DNA of 13,626 nt from an uncultured Collinsella sp. (lineage in GTDB: Bacteria > Actinomycetota > Coriobacteriia > Coriobacteriales > Coriobacteriaceae). The stretch spans positions 1 through 13,626 of the forward strand of contig UQJA01000051.1 in NCBI GenBank assembly GCA_900541285.1, written 5' to 3'. The notes beneath the pieces were generated by a model. That model did not search any database. It was not told the origin of the DNA and saw only the letters and a list, made by a program, of their open reading frames with translations. Position numbers and translations under genes: made by a program. Shown here one piece after another: positions 1 to 4,919 of this stretch. Position 1 is the first letter of the stretch, and each line of letters starts with the position of its first letter.

Positions 1-151
1 CGACCTGAACGGCGCGCGGCGCCGCCCCCGCCCCCAACCCCCCCCGCCGCACGGCGCTCGAAACCGACACCGCCAATGAGGCCAATTCGGATAGACCTCG
101 CTAGCCCCTAGTTACTTTTGTGAGAGACGCCGACTCGGCTCATCGAACATC
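1..151. other. Gene-poor left edge with C-rich tract
   Basis: No gene can be supported here. The frame starting at base 2 is open from the window edge to a TGA near base 77 and would encode a Pro/Arg-rich tail, so the 3' end of a plus-strand gene is possible but unproven. Bases 25-45 hold C5, C5 and C8 runs split only by G and AA; the minus strand therefore has G-runs that could form a G-quadruplex. Confidence 0.3.
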
Positions 152-186
152 AAAAAGGGCTGGTTCTGGATACCCAGAGCCGGCCC
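152..186 (-). terminator. Intrinsic terminator of the membrane-protein gene
   Basis: A 13-bp stem (157-169 with 174-186, two G-U pairs) closes a 4-base loop. Read on the minus strand it is followed directly by five T. It lies about 10 bases past the stop of the minus-strand membrane-protein gene, as expected for a Rho-independent terminator. It resembles the terminator at 1194-1228. Confidence 0.85.
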
Positions 187-194
187 ATTGCGCA

Positions 195-779
195 TTAGAT
201 ATCGTCAGTGGAGTCGAGTTCTGTCTCGAGCTTGGCACGGCGTCTTTTCGCCGTGAAAAACGTTGCGCACAGGGCAGCAAACGTGGCCGCGAAAATCGTC
301 GCACCGCAGAACACGCCCGTGGCCAGGTTCGCCAACCAAAAGACGCTTTCGAGCGGTACGATCTGCGCCTCAGCGATACAGCGCATTGCGGCAATAACAA
401 GCGCGAACGCGGCGCCGCTAAGGCCGCTGATAAGCAGGAAATATCCAACAGGAAGATGCTCGGTTTGCCCAAAACGATTGGTATCGACATAGCCCTTCCG
501 CGTTTGCAGTCCTGCGCAAATCAACATCACGAGAACGAGCCACAAATACATGGCTGCCTCGAACGGCGTTGCAAAGCCATGCGGCATTTCACTGGCGTCG
601 CTGTGAACCCACGCAACCTGTCGAGCTATAAACTGGTAGAAAAAGATCATCAACATGCCAAACGAAAGCAGCACGAAACCAATCTTGTAGATCTTCGCGC
701 TCTCAGCCTCCAGGCGCTCATCCTTTGGGCCGGCATATTCACGCCACTTTTGCACGAGTTTTAAATCTTCAAATTTCAT
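195..779 (-). CDS. Four-helix membrane protein paired with XRE regulator
   Basis: A 194-residue protein of unknown function. It has a charged cytoplasmic-type N-terminus (about 1-29, with a PKDERLE segment) and four hydrophobic stretches at about 30-51, 74-92, 110-135 and 146-177. The tail is basic then acidic (KRRR, then TELDSTDDI). The ATG at 779 has an AGGAG ribosome site 6 bases upstream that overlaps the stop of the XRE gene, so the two genes are probably translationally coupled. Small XRE regulators followed by short membrane proteins with a DER motif near the first helix are a recurrent arrangement; similarity to the DUF6773-type group is my impression from memory. It might be a sensor, a partner or simply the target of the regulator. 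No catalytic residues are recognisable. Confidence 0.8.
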   Translation of the reverse strand: MKFEDLKLVQKWREYAGPKDERLEAESAKIYKIGFVLLSFGMLMIFFYQFIARQVAWVHSDASEMPHGFATPFEAAMYLWLVLVMLICAGLQTRKGYVDTNRFGQTEHLPVGYFLLISGLSGAAFALVIAAMRCIAEAQIVPLESVFWLANLATGVFCGATIFAATFAALCATFFTAKRRRAKLETELDSTDDI

Positions 780-788
780 AGCGAACTC

Positions 789-1019
789 CTAAAGAGCGTC
801 AGGGTCGACGTCGCTCTCGTCTTCCCAAAACAAGTCGTTCAACGTAACGCGTAGCGCTTTACAGATTGCCACGCACAAATTGAGCGTGGGGTTGTAGCCG
901 CCCGCCTCGATCAGACCGATGGTCTGGCGCGTAACGCCCACGGCCTCGGCCAAGTCAGCTTGCGAAAGGCCAACCGCCGCGCGCGCCGCCTTCATGCGTA
1001 GGTTCTTTTTGCCCGGCAT
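789..1019 (-). CDS. XRE-family helix-turn-helix regulator (76 aa)
   Basis: A compact DNA-binding protein that is essentially one XRE/Cro-type HTH domain (about residues 6-63). The helix pair is visible in QADLAEAVGVTRQTIGLIEAG, followed by YNPTLNL and ALRVTLNDLFW, typical of the short YozG-like regulators. I chose the ATG at 1019 because AAAGGA lies 5-6 bases upstream; a longer frame opens at 1079 but has no ribosome site and would place the start within a few bases of the -10 element. The product ends in an acidic tail (EDESDVDPD). It is the first gene of a two-gene unit with the membrane protein, 9 bases apart, behind a near-consensus promoter. Autoregulation is likely for this family but is inferred. 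Confidence 0.88.
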   Translation of the reverse strand: MPGKKNLRMKAARAAVGLSQADLAEAVGVTRQTIGLIEAGGYNPTLNLCVAICKALRVTLNDLFWEDESDVDPDAL

Positions 1020-1067
1020 GGAGTTCCTTTCGTGGTAATGGACAGATATCCGTTGCAACATGGCAGA

Positions 1068-1096
1068 AATATATTGCATCTATCAGGCAATGTCAA
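1068..1096 (-). promoter_or_regulatory. Near-consensus sigma-70-type promoter of the XRE gene
   Basis: On the minus strand a perfect -35 TTGACA (1096-1091) is followed by a 17-base spacer and -10 TATATT (1073-1068), about 49 bases before the ATG at 1019. The spacer is bounded by TTGC/GCAA (1074-1077 and 1087-1090), a small dyad that could be the regulator's operator. The match is about as good as such promoters get. Confidence 0.82.
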
Positions 1097-1193
1097 CTAT
1101 ATATGTCATTATGAAAATCATGTCTGTCATTGCGGCACGGCGCACCGCTGTACCCGAAACCGTGCGAGGCACTGGCCCTGCTCATCGAGCACC

Positions 1194-1228
1194 AAAAAGG
1201 GCTGGCCCCGATAACTCGGAGCCAGCCC
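1194..1228 (-). terminator. Intrinsic terminator of the lipoprotein gene
   Basis: A 12-position stem (1199-1210 with 1217-1228, one C-A mismatch) with a 6-base loop, followed on the minus strand by five T. It sits about 28 bases past the lipoprotein stop. Its flank and left arm are nearly identical to those of the terminator at 152-186, including the shared CAAAAAGGGCTGG. Confidence 0.82.
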
Positions 1229-1256
1229 TGAGTCGCCTGACATGGGAATCACAGCG

Positions 1257-2273
1257 CTACTTGAGCTTTAGCGCCTCCATCATGGGCACGGCGGCGTCCC
1301 AATCGATCTTCCAGCCAATCGACACGCGGACGGTTTCACCCGTTGCGGGAGCCGTCGCAAACAGCGTATGGCCGTTGTCGGGACCGGTAAAGCGCAGCCA
1401 CGTTATGCCGTTGTACTCGACCTGGTCGGTTGTCGTCTCTTTGCCTTCGTAGACCTGCTGCAGGCTTGCAACCTCTTCCTCCGGCGAGCGCGGGAAGATG
1501 CTGATGTTCAGGCGCCCTCCAGTCTCGTCGTGGAAGAAGTTTGCCTTTTCGTGCTCTTCGTTGGACGAATCCAGCGTATACCCATCGGCGGCCTCGATAC
1601 TGTACGACGCGCAATCGATGCCGGTCATATTGGCCGCGTCACCAGAATCGGCCACACCGCCGGCAGCCTTGAACTCCTTAGTCTCGCACCCCGTGGTGTC
1701 AAAGTGCATGGCTTCGTGATTCTTAGCGGGGGCGTAAGCGTCTACGAACTCGACAGTGATGGGCCCGTAGTACGCCGTCTTGGGCGCCCAGAAATATACG
1801 TACTCAACGGTCTCGCCCGGACCGATATCTGGCCTCTTGGAAAGATCGATGCCCTCGTGAAGCTCATCGGGAGCCTCGCTTGCAACGTAGTCGAGCACGG
1901 CCGCCTTGCCGGAAGTAAACAACGGGTCGCCTGCCTCAAGATCGCCCTGGGCAGCATGCACGTTAAAGGAGTCAAACGTCCTGTTCTTTGCATTGTTGTT
2001 GGTGATCTTGACGTGCAGGTAAAAGCCGTCCTGCAGCTTGGCGTCGCCGCGATAGAACGTACCGTGAGCCACCGACTCATAGGTAATGCCTGCCACCTCG
2101 ACCGTCTGCGAATCATAGGTCTTGGCCTTCTTGGACTTCTCCTGCACAGAGCCGTTCCCGCCCGAGCCACTCAGCGCATTACCGCCGCAGCCGGCAAGCG
2201 TACACGCCAGCACGGCCGAAAGCATCACAGCGGGAATTCCTAACAGCAGCTTCCTTGTCACGGGCTTCATCAT
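1257..2273 (-). CDS. Secreted lipoprotein, two-domain, unknown function
   Basis: A 338-residue predicted lipoprotein. The N-terminus has a basic start (MKPVTRK), a hydrophobic core and a lipobox LAGC with the lipidated cysteine at residue 29, then a Gly/Ser/Asn linker, so the mature protein should be anchored on the outer face of the membrane. The region at about 50-190 reads like a beta-sandwich of the kind found in small Gram-positive lipoproteins (ITNNN, PGETVEYVYFW); DUF5067-like is a guess from memory. A second globular part follows (about 195-338). I placed the start at 2273 (two adjacent ATGs) because AAAGGAG lies 8 bases upstream; the in-frame ATG at 2303 has no ribosome site. It stands alone with its own terminator. 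Substrate and function are unknown. Confidence 0.82.
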   Translation of the reverse strand: MMKPVTRKLLLGIPAVMLSAVLACTLAGCGGNALSGSGGNGSVQEKSKKAKTYDSQTVEVAGITYESVAHGTFYRGDAKLQDGFYLHVKITNNNAKNRTFDSFNVHAAQGDLEAGDPLFTSGKAAVLDYVASEAPDELHEGIDLSKRPDIGPGETVEYVYFWAPKTAYYGPITVEFVDAYAPAKNHEAMHFDTTGCETKEFKAAGGVADSGDAANMTGIDCASYSIEAADGYTLDSSNEEHEKANFFHDETGGRLNISIFPRSPEEEVASLQQVYEGKETTTDQVEYNGITWLRFTGPDNGHTLFATAPATGETVRVSIGWKIDWDAAVPMMEALKLK

Positions 2274-2454
2274 CCTCACCGCTCCTTTCGGCTTGCCGCT
2301 CATCCGTTACCCCGGGGCCTCTGGAGTCGGTTCTATCGTCCGTTCCCCGAGGCTTTCGTCGCCCCCGTGGCATCGGCTTCCACTATGAGCGTATGACGAA
2401 AAACGACACGGGCGAAGTGACCCGCGGCCCAAATAACGACCTGTCAGCATCCCC

Positions 2455-2496
2455 TATGGGCCAAAAGGACACGCACACGCACGCCCGTGGCCCATA
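2455..2496. repeat. 9-bp perfect inverted repeat
   Basis: TATGGGCCA (2455-2463) and TGGCCCATA (2488-2496) are exact reverse complements around a 24-base spacer. A related GGCCCAAATAACGAC lies at 2427-2441, giving a loose direct repeat of the right arm and flank. No T-run follows on either strand, so a terminator is unlikely. Confidence 0.6.
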
Positions 2497-2501
2497 AAAC
2501 G

Positions 2502-2558
2502 AGACGCCTGTCCCAATGTTCGATTTGAACCAACAGCCGCAAACAAGATAGGGCGTCT
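2502..2558. repeat. 7-bp inverted repeat enclosing a small inner hairpin
   Basis: AGACGCC (2502-2508) pairs with GGCGTCT (2552-2558). Inside, GTTC (2518-2521) pairs with GAAC (2527-2530). On the minus strand the inner part reads GTTGG-TTCAAAT-CGAAC, which looks like a tRNA T-arm with one G-G mismatch, but no full tRNA can be drawn. Confidence 0.4.
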
Positions 2559-2573
2559 TCAACCGCCTTCAAA

Positions 2574-2612
2574 CTTACTCGGACAGAACCGACTCGGTTT
2601 TGCCCGAGTAAG
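2574..2612. repeat. Long hairpin, 18 pairs with one mismatch
   Basis: CTTACTCGG (2574-2582) pairs with CCGAGTAAG (2604-2612). After an A-C mismatch, pairing continues through CAG/TTG (one G-U) and AACCG/CGGTT to a 3-base loop at 2592-2594. There is no T-run after it on either strand, so it is not a standard terminator. Its role is unknown. Confidence 0.7.
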
Positions 2613-2664
2613 CGCGACCGATTGTCAGTCGATGTGCCACGCTCGTTTAAACAGCATCATTCGA

Positions 2665-2700
2665 TTTTGTTAAATAGATCTAAGTACCTATTAAACAAAA
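2665..2700. promoter_or_regulatory. AT-rich 13-bp inverted repeat, possible operator
   Basis: TTTTGTTAAATAG (2665-2677) and CTATTAAACAAAA (2688-2700) match as inverted copies at 12 of 13 positions around 10 bases. The core motif recurs in GTTTAAAC (2645-2652) and in the 13-base palindrome ATTGTTTAACAAT (2717-2729). Several related palindromes about two to three helical turns apart, upstream of a single operon, suggest a protein-binding array. The protein is unknown. Confidence 0.5.
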
Positions 2701-2762
2701 CTCGTCTGAATCCAAAATTGTTTAACAATGCCGCGCCGCAACTCAATACTTTAGCTATAACT

Positions 2763-2778
2763 ACGAACGATTGTTCGA
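2763..2778. promoter_or_regulatory. Candidate LexA (SOS) box upstream of topoisomerase operon
   Basis: ACGAACGATTGTTCGA contains GAAC-N4-GTTC flanked by C and G, a 10-base dyad. It differs at one of 12 fixed positions from the actinobacterial consensus TCGAAC-N4-GTTCGA. It lies about 100 bases before the ParE-like start. The nearest candidate promoter elements (TTGGAA 2794-2799 with TATGCT 2817-2822, or TTGGCT 2812-2817 with TATATG 2835-2840, both 17-base spacers) are slightly downstream, so repression geometry is plausible but not certain. Confidence 0.5.
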
Positions 2779-2876
2779 TGGATTTCGTGTTGGTTGGAAT
2801 CGTCTGTGGGCTTGGCTATGCTACCTTGACTATCTATATGACTTAAACGCAGCAAAGGAGCACCGAGAGAGCGAGT

Positions 2877-4874
2877 ATGGCAAAAAACACCGCAAACTAT
2901 GGTAACGACAGCATCCGCCAGCTCAAGGACGAGGAGCGCGTACGTCTGCGCCCCGCTGTCATCTTTGGCTCGGACGGGCTCGACGGCTGCGCGCATGCCG
3001 CCTTCGAGATCCTGTCCAACGCCGTTGACGAAGCGCGCCAGGGCTACGGCAAGCTCATCACCCTTACCGCCTTTCGCGATGGTTCCATTCAGGTAGAGGA
3101 CAACGGCCGCGGCTGCCCGCTCGACTGGAACCCCTCCGAGAAGCGTTTTAACTGGGAACTCGTCTTTTGCGAGCTCTACGCAGGTGGCAAATACAACAAC
3201 AACCAGGGCGGCGACTACGACTTCTCGCTCGGCACCAACGGCCTGGGCTCCTGTGCGACTCAGTACGCTTCCGAGTACATGGACGTCACCGTCTGGCGTG
3301 ACGGTAACAAGTACTCCTTACACTTTAAGAAGGGCAAGGTTGTCGGCGCCAAGAAGAAGGCACTCGAAATCGAACCCAGCGACGAGAACCGCACCGGCAC
3401 CACCATCAAATGGCGCCCCGATCTTGAGGTCTTTACCTCGATCAGCATTCCCCACGATTGGTATCGCGAGACCATGCGCCGTCAGGCCGTGGTCAACGCC
3501 AACGTGACCTTCCGCCTGCGCATCGAGGGCGACGACGGCGAGTTCTCCGAAGAGGACTTCTGCTATCCCAAGGGTATCGAGGACTACGTGCTCGAAAAGG
3601 TCGGTACCGACTACCTCACCGAGCCCTTCTTTATCGAGGCCGACCGTCGCGGTCGCGACCGCGAGGACCTGCCCGACTACAACGTTAAAATCACCGCATG
3701 CATGTGCTTCTCGCGCACCTTCACGATGCAGGAGTACTACCACAACTCATCGTGGCTCGAGAACGGCGGCTCGCCCGAGAAGGCTGCCCGCAGCGCTCTG
3801 ACCAGCGCCATCGATTCCTACATTAAGCAACAGGGCAAGTACAACAAAAACGAGAGCAGCATCAAATGGCAGGACGTCCAGGACTGCCTGGTTCTGGTGA
3901 CTAACTGCTTCTCCACCCAAACGTCCTACGAGAACCAGACCAAGAAGGCCATCAATAACCGCTTTATCCAGCAGGCCATGACGGCATTCTTTAAGGAGCG
4001 CCTCTCGACCTATCTGATCGAGAACAAAGACGCTGCCAACAAGATTCTGGAGCAGGTGCTCATCAACAAGCGCTCGCGCGAGAATGCCGAGAAGACGCGC
4101 CAGAGTATCAAGACCAACCTGCAGCAGAAGACCGACATGGCCAACCGCGTGCAGAAGTTCATCGACTGCCGCTCCAAGGACAAGAGCCGCCGCGAGATCT
4201 ACATCGTAGAGGGCGACTCGGCAGCAGGTGCCATTCGCACGTCGCGCGATGCCGAGTTCCAGGGCGTTATGCCCGTCCGCGGTAAAATCCTCAACTGCCT
4301 GAAAGAGGACTACCCGCGCATCTTTAAGTCCGACATCATCATGGACCTCATGCGCGTGCTGGGCTGCGGCGTGGAGATCAAGGACAAGCGCATCAAGAAC
4401 CTCGGCGCCTTTGACCTGGACAACCTCAATTGGAACAAGGTCATCATCTGTACGGACGCCGACGTCGACGGTTATCACATCCGCACGCTCGTGCTCACCA
4501 TGCTCTATCGCCTGGTGCCCACGCTTATCGACGAGGGTTACGTGTATATCGCCGAGTCGCCGCTCTACGAGATCAACTGCAAAGAAAAGACCTACTTTGC
4601 CTACACCGAGCTCGAGAAGAACGGCATCCTCAAAGAAATCGGCGACCAAAAGTGCTCCATCAACCGCTCCAAGGGTCTTGGTGAGAACGATCCGGACATG
4701 ATGTGGCTCACCACCATGAACCCCGAGACGCGTCGTCTGATCAAGGTGGAGCCCGAGGACGTCACCAAGATGGAGACCATGTTCAACCTGTTGCTGGGCA
4801 ACGACGAGGCGGGCCGCAAGCGCCATATCTCCGAGCACGGCAAGGAATACCTGGACCAGCTGGACCTGCAGTAG
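2877..4874 (+). CDS. parE: Type IIA topoisomerase subunit B (ParE/GyrB-like, atypical)
   Basis: The 665-residue ATPase/Toprim subunit of a type II topoisomerase, which works with the ParC-like product encoded 45 bases downstream. The GHKL ATPase occupies about 1-220: EILSNAVDEA with the general-base Glu44 and Mg-binding Asn48, DNGRG at 75-79, and GTNGLGS near 119-125 in place of the usual GLHGVG lid. The transducer domain has QTK at 354-356. Toprim follows: EGDSAAG at 445-451 (usually EGDSAGG), RGKILN at 468-473 and DADVDG at 527-532. The tail holds KGLGE at 599-603. Length suits ParE and the short GyrB type. Only a long-spaced AAAGGAG (16 bases) or a GAGAG closer in precedes the ATG. Canonical gyrB/gyrA usually sit near dnaA, so this is probably the second, topoisomerase IV-type pair; the symbol is inferred. 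A LexA-like box lies upstream. Confidence 0.92.
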   Translation: MAKNTANYGNDSIRQLKDEERVRLRPAVIFGSDGLDGCAHAAFEILSNAVDEARQGYGKLITLTAFRDGSIQVEDNGRGCPLDWNPSEKRFNWELVFCELYAGGKYNNNQGGDYDFSLGTNGLGSCATQYASEYMDVTVWRDGNKYSLHFKKGKVVGAKKKALEIEPSDENRTGTTIKWRPDLEVFTSISIPHDWYRETMRRQAVVNANVTFRLRIEGDDGEFSEEDFCYPKGIEDYVLEKVGTDYLTEPFFIEADRRGRDREDLPDYNVKITACMCFSRTFTMQEYYHNSSWLENGGSPEKAARSALTSAIDSYIKQQGKYNKNESSIKWQDVQDCLVLVTNCFSTQTSYENQTKKAINNRFIQQAMTAFFKERLSTYLIENKDAANKILEQVLINKRSRENAEKTRQSIKTNLQQKTDMANRVQKFIDCRSKDKSRREIYIVEGDSAAGAIRTSRDAEFQGVMPVRGKILNCLKEDYPRIFKSDIIMDLMRVLGCGVEIKDKRIKNLGAFDLDNLNWNKVIICTDADVDGYHIRTLVLTMLYRLVPTLIDEGYVYIAESPLYEINCKEKTYFAYTELEKNGILKEIGDQKCSINRSKGLGENDPDMMWLTTMNPETRRLIKVEPEDVTKMETMFNLLLGNDEAGRKRHISEHGKEYLDQLDLQ

Positions 4875-4919
4875 CAGCAAATCGATAACGACGGCCCATA
4901 AGAAGTTCAAGAGGAAATC

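Larger units (their letters stand above)
2274..2876. other. Long intergenic region: inverted repeats, then AT-rich control region
   Basis: About 600 bases with no supportable gene. The left half (2300-2620) is GC-rich with three successive inverted repeats at 2455-2496, 2502-2558 and 2574-2612. The right half (2640-2850) is markedly AT-rich compared with everything around it and holds palindromic GTTTAA-type motifs, a LexA-like box and candidate promoter elements for the topoisomerase operon. A small open frame at 2622-2846 was judged non-coding. Confidence 0.7.

Noticed and set aside
1368..2243. 291-codon plus-strand open frame
   Set aside because: Opposite the lipoprotein gene, which has a convincing signal peptide, lipobox, ribosome site and terminator.
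2622..2846. 74-codon plus-strand open frame in the AT-rich region
   Set aside because: No ribosome site, no recognisable family, and it runs through the palindromes and LexA-like box, which look regulatory.
2823..2850. TTGACT (2826-2831) as the -35 of the topoisomerase operon
   Set aside because: No acceptable -10 lies 16-18 bases downstream; that position falls on GC-richer sequence next to the ribosome site.
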